From contig NZ_BMVV01000001.1 of NCBI RefSeq assembly GCF_014650895.1, positions 334,222 to 398,221 on the forward strand: a stretch of 64,000 nt of DNA, in the 5' to 3' direction. The position numbers were made by a program, and so were the translations under genes. Within the stretch, counting starts at the first letter, position 1. Every line of letters begins with the position of its first letter. The DNA is from Streptomyces omiyaensis (lineage in GTDB: Bacteria > Actinomycetota > Actinomycetes > Streptomycetales > Streptomycetaceae). This document shows positions 51,916 to 61,623 of the stretch, piece after piece. The notes beneath the pieces were generated by a model that did no database searches, was not told the origin of the DNA, and saw only the letters and a list, made by a program, of their open reading frames with translations.

Positions 51916-52755
51916 GTGAAGAAGCAGATCGCGGCGTGGGCGGCCCTGAGCGCCGCGGCCCTCCTGATGACGGGCTGCACGGCCCCCGCCCCGCCGTCGG
52001 CCGTCCGGCCCCCGGCGACGCCCACGGCCGGGGCCACCGCCCCGGAGCCGGCGCAGGCCCCCGGGGCCGCCCGGGCCGCCGCGTACCGGAAGTGGGGGCT
52101 GAAGCCCCTCGCCGCGCCGCCCGCCCCGCCCGCCGTCAAGCCGGTGCGGCGGGCGCCCGGCGGCCCGGTGCCGGTGGTCAGCGACATCCCGGTCGAGGAC
52201 AAGGTCGTCTTCCTCACCATCGACGACGGGGCCGAGAAGGACCCCGGGTTCGTGCGGATGATGGACGAGCTGGACGTGCCCTTCACGATGTTCCTCACCG
52301 ACTCGGTGATCAGCGGGGACTACGGCTACTTCGACCCGCTCGTCGCCCAGGGCCACGGCGTCGCCAACCACACCCTCACCCACCCGAACCTGCCCGCCCT
52401 CGGCCCGGAGGCCCAGCGGCGCGAGATATGCGGCCAGCAGGAGAGGCTGCGCGAGCGGTACGGCACCGCCCCGCGCCTCTTCCGGCCGCCCTTCGGCAAC
52501 TGGAACGAGGCCACCCGCGCCGCCGCCGGGACGTGCGGGGTCGACGCGATCGTCCTGTGGCGCGAGTCCATGCAGATCAAGAACATGCAGTACCAGCGCG
52601 GCGACCGGAAGCTCCACCCCGGCGACATCGTCCTCGCCCACTTCCGCGGTCCCGCCGAGCTCAAGGGCCGCACGATGACCGAGATGACCGCCACGATGCT
52701 CCGCAGGATCCAGGAACAGGGCTTCACCGTGGCCCGCCTGGAGGACTACGTCTAG
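51916..52755 (+). CDS. polysaccharide deacetylase-family lipoprotein (copy 1)
   Basis: 279 residues. Signal peptide with lipobox LMTGC (Cys about 20), Pro/Ala linker, then an NodB-type deacetylase domain: TIDDGAEKD (the first Asp-Asp motif with Ile for the usual Phe), zinc His pair NHTLTHPNL, RPPFGNWNEATRA and HPGDIVLAHF. It likely removes acetyl groups from a cell-envelope glycan. GTG 51916. It ends in ARLEDYV, exactly as does its paralogue at 56449. Confidence 0.9.
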   Translation: MKKQIAAWAALSAAALLMTGCTAPAPPSAVRPPATPTAGATAPEPAQAPGAARAAAYRKWGLKPLAAPPAPPAVKPVRRAPGGPVPVVSDIPVEDKVVFLTIDDGAEKDPGFVRMMDELDVPFTMFLTDSVISGDYGYFDPLVAQGHGVANHTLTHPNLPALGPEAQRREICGQQERLRERYGTAPRLFRPPFGNWNEATRAAAGTCGVDAIVLWRESMQIKNMQYQRGDRKLHPGDIVLAHFRGPAELKGRTMTEMTATMLRRIQEQGFTVARLEDYV

Positions 52756-52772
52756 GAATTCCCCGGGCGGGG

Positions 52773-52799
52773 TGTCGATGCGGCCCCGGCCCGTTCGAC
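52773..52799 (+). promoter_or_regulatory. candidate ECF42-dependent promoter
   Basis: TGTCGA (52773-52778), 17-base spacer, CGAC (52796-52799), upstream of the DGPF gene. ECF42 sigma factors of Streptomyces are reported to use TGTCGA at -35 and CG(A/T)C at -10. The sigma gene two positions downstream would thus activate its own operon. Confidence 0.65.
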
Positions 52800-52851
52800 G
52801 TATGTGTGGAAGGCGGGGAACGGCCCCGCCACCGCACCCCCAGGAGTCACC

Positions 52852-53226
52852 GTGCCCCGCTTCCTCTCCCTCGTCCGCATCGAGGAGAACACCCCTGACG
52901 CCATCGACATGGAGAGCGCCGACCCCGGCTTCGAGGAGCGGATGGGCGCCCTCTTCGAGGAGATCACCAAGGCCGGCGTCATGGTCGACACCGCCGGGCT
53001 CCGGCCGACCGCCGAGTCCACCCGGATCACCTGGTCGGGCGGGAGGCTCTCCTGCACCGACGGGCCCTTCACCGAGACCAAGGAGGTCGTCGGCGGCTAC
53101 GCGATGCTCCAGTGCAAGGACATGGCCGAGGCCGTCGAGTGGGGCAAGCGGTTCCTCGCCGCCCACCCGCCGCACTGGAAGGTCGGCCTGGAGGTCCGCG
53201 AGGTCGAGGAGATGCCGGAGGACTGA
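52852..53226 (+). CDS. DGPF (YCII-related) domain protein
   Basis: 124 residues with the eponymous DGPFTETKEVVGGYAMLQCK and an YciI-like ferredoxin fold. Such genes are the regular neighbours and targets of ECF42 sigma factors; their biochemical role is unknown. GTG 52852 is chosen for AGGAG seven bases upstream. 24 bases before the sigma gene. Confidence 0.9.
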   Translation: MPRFLSLVRIEENTPDAIDMESADPGFEERMGALFEEITKAGVMVDTAGLRPTAESTRITWSGGRLSCTDGPFTETKEVVGGYAMLQCKDMAEAVEWGKRFLAAHPPHWKVGLEVREVEEMPED

Positions 53227-53250
53227 CCCGTCCCGTGCTGTCATGGGGAC

Positions 53251-54498
53251 GTGACGGTGGAGAGCACGCTGGAGACGGTCTTCCGGATGGAGTCCGCGAG
53301 GATCGTCGCCACGGTGGCGCGGACCGTCCGGGACGTCGGCATCGCCGAGGAGCTGGCCCAGGACGCGCTCGTCGCCGCGCTGGAGCAGTGGCCGCGGGAG
53401 GGCGTCCCGGAGAACCCGGGCGCCTGGCTGACGGCCACCGCCAAGCACCGCGCCGTCGACCTCGTGCGGCGCCGCGAGACCTACGCGCGCAAGCTCGCCG
53501 AGGTCGGCCGGACGCTGCCGGAGGAGTCGTACGACCCCGAACCCTCCGGCCCCGGCGACATCGACGACGACGTGCTCCGGCTCGTCTTCACCACCTGCCA
53601 CCCGGTGCTGTCCGCCGAGGCCCGGGCGGCGCTCACCCTGCGGCTCGTCTGCGGACTGCGGACGGACGAGATCGCCCGCGCCTTCCTCGCCCCCGAGGCG
53701 ACCGTCGCCGCCCGGATCACCCGCGCCAAACGCGCCCTCGCGAAGGCGGGCGTGGAGTTCGAGGTGCCGTACGGCGCGGAGCGGGAGGCCCGGCTCGGCT
53801 CCGTCCTGGAGGTCGTCTACCTGGTCTTCAACGAGGGGTACGCCGCCACCGCCGGCGACGACCTGCTGCGGCCCGCGCTCTGCGAGGACGCGCTCCGGCT
53901 GGCCCGCGGCCTCGCCGCCCTCATGCCGGGCGAGAGCGAGGTGCACGGCCTCGCCGCCCTCCTCGAACTCCAGGCCTCCCGCACCCCCGCCCGCACCGGC
54001 CCCGGCGGCCGGCCGGTGCTCCTCGCCGAGCAGGACCGGCGGCGCTGGAACCGCCTCCTCGTCCGGCGCGGCTGCGCCGCCCTCGCCCGGGCCGGGGACG
54101 GCCGCTCCTACGGCCCCTACGCCCTCCAGGCCGCCATCGCCGCCTGCCACGCGCGGGCCGGTTCCTACGAGGAGACGGACTGGACGGTGATCGCCGGACT
54201 GTACGGGCGGCTGATGGAGCTCGCCCCGTCACCGGTGGTCGAGCTGAACCGGGCGGTGGCCGTCTCGATGACCGAGGGACCCGCCGCGGCCCTGCGCCTG
54301 GTCGACGCCCTCGCCGCCGAACCCGCCCTGGCCCGCTACCACCTGCTGCCGAGCGTCCGCGGCGACCTGCTCGCCCGGCTCGGCCGCGCGGACGAGGCGC
54401 GCGCCGCCTTCGCGCGGGCGGCGGAGCTCACCCGCAACGAGAGCGAGCGGGACCTGCTGCTGGCCCGGGCCCGGCAGGATCCGGAAGGGACGGCCTAG
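53251..54498 (+). CDS. ECF42-type RNA polymerase sigma factor
   Basis: 415 residues from GTG 53251, far longer than a classical ECF sigma. Sigma-2 (about residues 8-77: EELAQDALVAALEQWPREGV, AWLTATAKHRAVDLVRRR), sigma-4 (about 110-160: LTLRLVCGLRTDEIARAFLA), then a conserved C-terminal extension of about 230 residues with TPR-like helices (VVYLVFNEGYAATAG, LYGRLMELAPSPVVELNRAV). In the ECF42 group this extension is required for activity, and no anti-sigma factor is encoded beside it; none is seen here. Confidence 0.92.
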   Translation: MTVESTLETVFRMESARIVATVARTVRDVGIAEELAQDALVAALEQWPREGVPENPGAWLTATAKHRAVDLVRRRETYARKLAEVGRTLPEESYDPEPSGPGDIDDDVLRLVFTTCHPVLSAEARAALTLRLVCGLRTDEIARAFLAPEATVAARITRAKRALAKAGVEFEVPYGAEREARLGSVLEVVYLVFNEGYAATAGDDLLRPALCEDALRLARGLAALMPGESEVHGLAALLELQASRTPARTGPGGRPVLLAEQDRRRWNRLLVRRGCAALARAGDGRSYGPYALQAAIAACHARAGSYEETDWTVIAGLYGRLMELAPSPVVELNRAVAVSMTEGPAAALRLVDALAAEPALARYHLLPSVRGDLLARLGRADEARAAFARAAELTRNESERDLLLARARQDPEGTA

Positions 54499-54536
54499 AC
54501 GGCGTCCCGCCGGGGCCATCACCTAGGGTGCTGGGC

Positions 54537-55202
54537 ATGTCGCCGCGCACGCCCCTGCCCCCGCCGCCCCCGCCCGCCGAGCTCCGGAGCTGGCCCCACC
54601 GGGACGCGCGGCTCGCGGACCGGGCGCTGGCGCTCGACGCGCTGGGGCGCCGGCTGCTCGGCGGCGGGCGGTTCGCGCTGTTCGCCGGCTCGGTGCTGCT
54701 GCTCCAGCTCGGCTGGGGCATGGTGGGCGTGCTCCTCGTCGACCTCGGCGGCGCGCTCCTCGACCCGATCACCTTCTTCATCGGCCTGGTCGCCGCCGTC
54801 CTCGGCGCCGGCGTCATGGTGCCCGGCGTCTGGCTGGCCGTGCGCGGGGTGCGGCAGGACCGCGTGGCGCGCGAACGGCTCGCCGCCTGGGTCGCGCTGG
54901 ACCGGGACGGGGCGGCGGACGCGCGGCTGCGGCGGCCGGTCCCGAGCGTCTGCTGGATGCTGCTCTCCGCCCTCCTGTGCGGCCTCGGACTGTGGCTCGG
55001 CTTCGCCGTGCCGGCCGGTGCGACCCCGCAGGACGGCGGCCACGGCTTCGTCGCCTACGGCATGGGCGTCGCGCTCATCCTCTGGATCAACGGCCTGATC
55101 GGGCTCTTCAAGGCGGCCGGGCACTACCGCATGGCGATCAGGGTCGCTCCGGCCGCACGGGGTGCCCGATCAGCATCGTCGGAGCCCCCGCGACCCGGGT
55201 GA
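54537..55202 (+). CDS. integral membrane hypothetical protein
   Basis: 221 residues. Pro-rich start (PRTPLPPPPPPAELRSW), then four hydrophobic segments: FALFAGSVLLLQLGWGMVGV, ITFFIGLVAAVLGAGVMVPG, VCWMLLSALLCGLGLWLGFA and GMGVALILWINGLIGLFKAA. Family not recognised. Its 3' end overlaps the convergent methyltransferase gene by 65 bases. ATG 54537. Confidence 0.75.
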   Translation: MSPRTPLPPPPPPAELRSWPHRDARLADRALALDALGRRLLGGGRFALFAGSVLLLQLGWGMVGVLLVDLGGALLDPITFFIGLVAAVLGAGVMVPGVWLAVRGVRQDRVARERLAAWVALDRDGAADARLRRPVPSVCWMLLSALLCGLGLWLGFAVPAGATPQDGGHGFVAYGMGVALILWINGLIGLFKAAGHYRMAIRVAPAARGARSASSEPPRPG

Positions 55203-56322
55203 GCAGCACCGTCGCGGAGTGGGGGCCCTTGGGCTTCACCTTCCGCCGGATCTCCTCGGGCTCGACGGCCGAGCCGCGCTTCTTCACCGTCAGCGTGCCC
55301 ACCTCGCGTTCGCGCAGCAGGGCCTTCAGCTTCTTGAGGTTGAAGGGGAGTTCGTCGGTGATCTCGTAGGCGGAGGCGTACGGGGTGGGGGTCAGGGCGT
55401 CGGCGGTGACGTAGGCGATCGTGGCGTCGATCAGCCCGCCGCCCAGCTCCTCGGCGACCTCGGCGACCAGGTGGGCGCGGATGACGGCGCCGTCGGGCTC
55501 GTAGAGGTAGCGGCCGACGGGGCGGACCGCCGGGTCGGGCAGGCCGCGGCCGACGAGGCCCGCCCCGGACGGCAGGAGGGTGGCGCGCCGGGCGCCCGGC
55601 TCCGTGCCGAACCAGAGGACCGCCTCCTTCACGTCGCCGCCGTCCGAGATCCACTCGGCCTCGGCCTCGGCGGGGACGGTCTCGTGCGGGATGCCCGGGG
55701 CGATCTTCAGGGCCGCGCGCGGGGCCTTGCGGGCGGCCTCGACGGCCCAGGAGAGCGGCGGGGAGTAGGCCTCCGGGTCGAAGACGCGGCCCCGGCCGCC
55801 GCGCCGCGCCGGGTCGACGAAGACGGCGTCGTGGGGGCTGGTGTCGATCTCGGTGACATCGGCGCAGCGGACCTCGATCAGACCGTCGAGGCCGAGCGCG
55901 GCGGCGTTGGCGCGGGCGACCTCGGCGGTGAGCGGGTCGCGGTCGACGGCGAGGACGGAGATGCCGGCGCGGGCCAGCGCGAGCGCGTCGCCGCCGATCC
56001 CGGAGCAGAGGTCGGCGACCGAGCCGACGCCGAGGGCCTTGAGGCGGGCCGCGCGGTAGGCGCCGACGGCGGCCCGGGTCGACTGCTCGACGCCGTTCGG
56101 CGTGAAGTACATGCGGTGGGCGTCCTCGGCGCCGAACTTCGCCACCGCGCGCTGTCGCAGCCGGGCCTGTCCGAGGGCCGCCGAGACCAGCTCGGCGGGG
56201 TGGTCGCGGCGCAGCCGGGAGGCGACCGCCAGCTCCTGGGCGGGGTCGTAGTCGCGCAGGGCGGCGAGGAGCGTCTGGCCCTCGGGGGCGAGCAGGGCGG
56301 CGAAGGCGGCGAGGTCGGTCAC
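55138..56322 (-). CDS. THUMP-like class I SAM methyltransferase
   Basis: 394 residues from GTG 56322. SAM motif I VADLCSGIGGDALALARAG, acidic strand-2 end VLAVDRDPLTAEVAR, catalytic-type segment AVFVDPARRGGRGRVFDPEA, and a C-terminal THUMP-like region (FNLKKLKALLREREVGTLTV, SATVLLTRVAGAPTMLIG). Probably modifies RNA; target unknown. Overlaps the convergent membrane-protein gene at its 3' end. Confidence 0.85.
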   Translation of the reverse strand: MTDLAAFAALLAPEGQTLLAALRDYDPAQELAVASRLRRDHPAELVSAALGQARLRQRAVAKFGAEDAHRMYFTPNGVEQSTRAAVGAYRAARLKALGVGSVADLCSGIGGDALALARAGISVLAVDRDPLTAEVARANAAALGLDGLIEVRCADVTEIDTSPHDAVFVDPARRGGRGRVFDPEAYSPPLSWAVEAARKAPRAALKIAPGIPHETVPAEAEAEWISDGGDVKEAVLWFGTEPGARRATLLPSGAGLVGRGLPDPAVRPVGRYLYEPDGAVIRAHLVAEVAEELGGGLIDATIAYVTADALTPTPYASAYEITDELPFNLKKLKALLREREVGTLTVKKRGSAVEPEEIRRKVKPKGPHSATVLLTRVAGAPTMLIGHPVRPERP

Positions 56323-56448
56323 CGTTCCATTCTCCCTGTGGGCCGGGCGGGGGACCGTGGGGCCGGTACGGCGGTGTCGCGGCCGGGCGGGCGGGTCGCG
56401 CTGACAGGATGCGGCGCCATACCGGTCGTACGACAAAAGGAAGAAATG

Positions 56449-57363
56449 ATGACAAAGGGTGGCTCGCGCCGTGCCCTGGGGGCCGCGCTCCTCGTCGCCG
56501 CGCTCACCTCCACCGCCGCCTGCTCCGAGGGCTCCGCGCCGGGCGCCGGCGGCGCCCCCGCCCCCGCCGCGGGACAGCAGGCCCCGGCGAAGACCGCGGC
56601 CCGGCTCGCCGCGGAGAAGAAGGCCGCGCTGGCGGAGCGGCGGGCCGCCCGGGCCGTCGCCGCGAAGAAGTGGGGCCTCCGGCTGACCCCCCTCGAAGCG
56701 CCCGCCCCGCCGAGGACCAAGCCGAGGATCACCACCCGGAAGGGCTTCGAGACCGACGGCGAGGGACTCCCGCCCGTCTTCACCACCGTCCCCACCAAGG
56801 AGAAGGTCGTCTTCCTGACGATCGACGACGGCGCCGAGAAGGACCCCGAGCTCATCCGCATGATGCGGGAGCTGGACATCCCCTACAGCGCCTTCCTCAG
56901 CGACTACGTCGTCAGCGACGACTACGGCTACTTCGCGAAGATGCAGAAGTCGCAGCCGCGCGGGGTCGCCCTCCACAACCACACGCTGAACCACAAGTAC
57001 CTGCCCGGGCTCTCCTACGCGCGCCAGAAGCGGGAGATCTGCGGGATGCAGGACGTCATCGAGAAGAAGTACGGCAAGCGCCCCGAGCTCTTCCGCCCCC
57101 CGTACGGCAACTACAACGAGGACACCCTGCGCGCCGCGAAGTCCTGCGGCGTCAAGGCCGTCCCGCTCTGGGCCTCCGAGGCCTTCCCCGACCACATGGA
57201 GTGGCGCGAGTGGGACCGCGACCTGCACCCCGGCGACATCGTCCTCACCCACTTCCGCGGCGAGGAGGACTGGAAGGGCAGCATGCCGGACATGATCCGT
57301 CGGGTGATGAACGTGATCACGTCCAAGGGGTACGCGGTCGGCCGGCTGGAGGACTACGTATGA
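56449..57363 (+). CDS. polysaccharide deacetylase-family lipoprotein (copy 2)
   Basis: 304 residues from ATG 56449 (AAGGA seven bases upstream; ATG 56446 is the alternative). Signal with lipobox TAAC, a Lys/Ala-rich segment, then a domain nearly parallel to copy 1: VVFLTIDDGAEKDPELIRMM, HNHTLNHKYLPG, RPPYGNYNEDTLRAAKSCGV, HPGDIVLTHFRG and GRLEDYV end. Both share IDDG in place of FDDG. Overlaps the next gene by four bases (ATGA). Confidence 0.9.
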   Translation: MTKGGSRRALGAALLVAALTSTAACSEGSAPGAGGAPAPAAGQQAPAKTAARLAAEKKAALAERRAARAVAAKKWGLRLTPLEAPAPPRTKPRITTRKGFETDGEGLPPVFTTVPTKEKVVFLTIDDGAEKDPELIRMMRELDIPYSAFLSDYVVSDDYGYFAKMQKSQPRGVALHNHTLNHKYLPGLSYARQKREICGMQDVIEKKYGKRPELFRPPYGNYNEDTLRAAKSCGVKAVPLWASEAFPDHMEWREWDRDLHPGDIVLTHFRGEEDWKGSMPDMIRRVMNVITSKGYAVGRLEDYV

Positions 57364-57524
57364 GCCGCCTGCGGCCGCTGGTGGTCGCCGTCCTCCTCCT
57401 CGGCCTCACCGGCTGCGCCTCCGCCGTCGACCCGCTCGAACGCCTCGGCCGCAAGGCGGTCGAGCGCGTCGGCGACCGCGCCCCGGCCGGCTCCGCCGTC
57501 CGCGCGGAGGCCGCCACGGAGTGA
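57360..57524 (+). CDS. tiny lipoprotein
   Basis: 54 residues. Lipobox LTGC after a hydrophobic segment (LRPLVVAVLLLGLTGC), leaving a mature peptide of about 36 residues (ASAVDPLERLGRKAVERVGD). ATG 57360 overlaps the deacetylase stop, so it is translationally coupled and is probably an accessory to it. No family recognised. Confidence 0.75.
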   Translation: MSRLRPLVVAVLLLGLTGCASAVDPLERLGRKAVERVGDRAPAGSAVRAEAATE

Positions 57525-57528
57525 GGAA

Positions 57529-57555
57529 TTGGCACTCCGCTTGACCGAGTGCTAA
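57529..57555. promoter_or_regulatory. CIRCE element 1 (HrcA operator)
   Basis: TTGGCACTC-N9-GAGTGCTAA, one mismatch from the CIRCE consensus TTAGCACTC-N9-GAGTGCTAA. It overlaps the -35 of the groES promoter. Confidence 0.93.
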
Positions 57556-57570
57556 TCGCGGTCATAGTCT
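57541..57570 (+). promoter_or_regulatory. groES-groEL1 promoter
   Basis: TTGACC (57541-57546) inside CIRCE 1, 18-base spacer, TAGTCT (57565-57570). CIRCE 2 lies just downstream. Confidence 0.65.
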
Positions 57571-57575
57571 CGGCT

Positions 57576-57602
57576 CTGGCACTCCCCACCGGAGAGTGCC
57601 AG
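57576..57602. promoter_or_regulatory. CIRCE element 2 (HrcA operator)
   Basis: CTGGCACTC-N9-GAGTGCCAG, a perfect 9-bp inverted repeat of the CIRCE type in the transcribed leader. Confidence 0.9.
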
Positions 57603-57701
57603 GAAAGCGACGGGCAGGTCCGGCACCCGCGACGACGGATCCAGCTGGTCGCGACCCCAGAAAGTTAACCCCGCGAGATCTCCGAAGGGGGAGGTCGGAT
57701 C

Positions 57702-58010
57702 GTGACGACCGCCAGCTCCAAGGTTGCCATCAAGCCGCTTGAGGACCGCATCGTGGTCCAGCCGCTCGACGCCGAGCAGACCACGGCCTCCGGCCTGGTC
57801 ATCCCGGACACCGCGAAGGAGAAGCCCCAGGAGGGCGCCGTCCTCGCCGTGGGCCCGGGCCGCTTCGAGAACGGCGAGCGCCTTCCGCTCGACGTGAAGG
57901 TCGGCGACGTCGTGCTCTACAGCAAGTACGGCGGCACCGAGGTGAAGTACAACGGCGACGAGTACCTCGTCCTCTCGGCCCGCGACGTGCTCGCGATCAT
58001 CGAGAAGTAA
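57702..58010 (+). CDS. groES: co-chaperonin GroES
   Basis: 102 residues. [20 protein letters not shown], the mobile loop [18 protein letters not shown] and [20 protein letters not shown] are typical. GTG 57702. Under HrcA/CIRCE control with groEL1. Confidence 0.98.
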   Translation: MTTASSKVAIKPLEDRIVVQPLDAEQTTASGLVIPDTAKEKPQEGAVLAVGPGRFENGERLPLDVKVGDVVLYSKYGGTEVKYNGDEYLVLSARDVLAIIEK

Positions 58011-58107
58011 GACGCCGTACCGCTTTGAACCGCGCCCCTGACCCCTTGATCTCTTGGGCGTCCAGGGGCGCGGTCGGTTTTACCCACACGATTTCCGAGA
58101 GGGCTGA

Positions 58108-59745
<1,638 letters not shown>

Positions 59746-59767
59746 CCCCTGACGCCCCGCGCGTCAC

Positions 59768-59804
59768 GAGGCCCGGTGCTCCCGTCGCGGGAGCACCGGG
59801 CCTC
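59768..59804. terminator. groEL1 terminator
   Basis: GAGGCCCGGTGCTCCCG / CGGGAGCACCGGGCCTC, 17-bp perfect stem, loop TCG, shared with the convergent gene ending at 59836. Confidence 0.9.
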
Positions 59805-59835
59805 GCCCGTTTCCCGGGTCCCGCCGGAGCGTTCC

Positions 59836-60534
59836 TCAGTCCTCCACCGCGCCGAGCTGTCCCATCAGCCCGAGCAGGTCGTACTGCCACCAGCCCTCGA
59901 CGATCTTCCCGTCGTCGCGGAAGCGGTGGATGGTGGTCCCGGTCATGGTGACCTCCATCCCCGTCGGCTGGAGGCCCATGAAGTCGCCGACGTGGGTCCC
60001 CTTCCAGCTCCACCGGGTGCACACCCGGTCGCCGTCGGCGATCTGGTCCTCGACCGTGAACGCGAAGTCGAAGCCCGCGCGCCACTGCTCCACCTCGCGC
60101 CGGACCGCGTCCATCCCGAGGGTGGCCACCGGGTTCGCCGGATCGTGGTCGTGGTACCCCTCGGCCAGCAGGCCGTCGAGCAGCGCCAGGTCCGACCCGT
60201 TCGCGAACCGCTCGAACATCTGCCGCGCGTTCGCCTTGTACAGCGCCTCGTCCCGGACCACGTCCAGGTCGGTGAAGGTCGGCATCTCGTCACAGAGGGC
60301 GACCATCTCCCGGAAGATCCGGTCGGTCTCCGGCAGCTGCGAGTTGCGCATCGCCACGTCGTACGAGGGGAACTCGACGATCTCCACGACGTGCGAGGCG
60401 TCGGACCGGTCGGTCCCGACGATGCTGTGGGTGGCGGTCCGTTTCCCCCGGGTCTGCTCGACCCACCGGTCCATGAGCCGGTTGAGCTCCTCGACCCGGC
60501 TCGTCCTGCAATCGATGATCTGCACGAAGGTCAT
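59836..60534 (-). CDS. fusion of ABM-like and SnoaL-like domains
   Basis: 232 residues. Residues 1-about 95 look like a dimeric alpha/beta barrel of the EthD/monooxygenase type (MTFVQIIDCRTSRVEELNRL, HVVEIVEFPSYDVAMRNS). Residues about 105-225 are a SnoaL-like polyketide-cyclase fold (EGYHDHDPANPVATLGMDAV, FTVEDQIADGDRVCTRWSWK, TGMEVTMTGTTIHRFRDDGK). Enzyme activity cannot be told from sequence. Minus strand, monocistronic, convergent with groEL1. Confidence 0.8.
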   Translation of the reverse strand: MTFVQIIDCRTSRVEELNRLMDRWVEQTRGKRTATHSIVGTDRSDASHVVEIVEFPSYDVAMRNSQLPETDRIFREMVALCDEMPTFTDLDVVRDEALYKANARQMFERFANGSDLALLDGLLAEGYHDHDPANPVATLGMDAVRREVEQWRAGFDFAFTVEDQIADGDRVCTRWSWKGTHVGDFMGLQPTGMEVTMTGTTIHRFRDDGKIVEGWWQYDLLGLMGQLGAVED

Positions 60535-60586
60535 GGCCGCCTCCGACCGGCGAAGCCGCGGATGGACCCCTCCAGTCTAGGCCGCC

Positions 60587-61606
60587 CTAGGCGGAGCGTC
60601 CCAGGTCGGCGGCCCTGACCTCCTCCGCGAAGGGCTCGCCCCGGGTGTAGCGGGCGACCTCGTCCAGCGCCTGGTCGGTCATCCGGTGCAGCTCGTTGCC
60701 GAGCGAGCCCGCGATGTGCGGGGTGAGCAGGACGTTGGGGAGGCTGTAGAGGGGGGAGTCCGGGGGCGGGAGTTCGGGTTCGGTCACGTCGAGCACCGCG
60801 TGCAGGCGGCCCGAGGCGAGGTGGGGGAGGAGGGCGTCCTCGTCGATCAGGGAGCCCCGGGAGGTGTTGACCAGGGTGGCGCCGTCGGGCAGGGCGGCGA
60901 GCTGCCGGGCCCCGATCATCCGGTACGTGGAGGGGAGTTGGGGCGCGTGCACGGAGACGACCGAGCTGCGGGAGCAGAGTTCGTCCAGGCCGGCGAGGGA
61001 CGCGCCGGCCGGCGGGACCGTCAGGTAGGGGTCGTAGAGCAGCACTTCCAGGTCGAAGGGGCGCAGCAGCTCCACGACCCGGCGGCCGATGCGGGAGGCG
61101 CCGACGATGCCGACCGTGCGGCGGTAGTTGCCCCAGGCGGCGGACTCGGCGAGCCAGCCGTGGCCGGAGCGGAGTTCGGCGTACCGCCGGGCCGAGCGCA
61201 GCACCCGCTTCCCGGCGAAGAGGATCGCGGCGAGGGTGTACTCGGCGACGGGCAGGGCGTTGGCGGCGGCCGCGCTGGTGACCCGCAGGCCGCGCTCCCA
61301 GCAGGCGTCGGTGATGTGGTGCTTGACCGAGCCGGCCGCGTGCACCACGGCCTTGAGGCGCGGTGCGCGGGCCAGCACCTCCGGGGTGAGCGGGGTGGCG
61401 CCCCAGCAGGTGAGGAGGAGTTCGGCCTCGGCGAGGGCGGCGGCGGTGCGCGGGTCGGGGGCGGTCAGGTCGTGGGCGATCAGCCGCGGGTCGGTGCGGG
61501 TGAGGGCGGCGAGGCGGGCCCGGTGGGCGTCGGTGAGGAGGCGTTCGGAGACGCCGGGGCCCATCGCGAGCAGGAGGGGAGGGCGGTTGTCGGCGGTCGG
61601 GCGCAT
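60587..61606 (-). CDS. D-isomer-specific 2-hydroxyacid dehydrogenase
   Basis: 339 residues. NAD-binding GIVGASRIGRRVVELLRPFD, catalytic Arg in VNTSRGSLIDEDALL, Glu in DVTEPELPP and His in LTPHIAGSLGNE. Substrate unknown. Start ATG 61606. It lies 17 bases after the ABC permease gene on the same strand, so it probably acts on the imported compound or its product. Confidence 0.88.
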   Translation of the reverse strand: MRPTADNRPPLLLAMGPGVSERLLTDAHRARLAALTRTDPRLIAHDLTAPDPRTAAALAEAELLLTCWGATPLTPEVLARAPRLKAVVHAAGSVKHHITDACWERGLRVTSAAAANALPVAEYTLAAILFAGKRVLRSARRYAELRSGHGWLAESAAWGNYRRTVGIVGASRIGRRVVELLRPFDLEVLLYDPYLTVPPAGASLAGLDELCSRSSVVSVHAPQLPSTYRMIGARQLAALPDGATLVNTSRGSLIDEDALLPHLASGRLHAVLDVTEPELPPPDSPLYSLPNVLLTPHIAGSLGNELHRMTDQALDEVARYTRGEPFAEEVRAADLGRSA

Positions 61607-61623
61607 GGGGGGACCTGGGCTCC

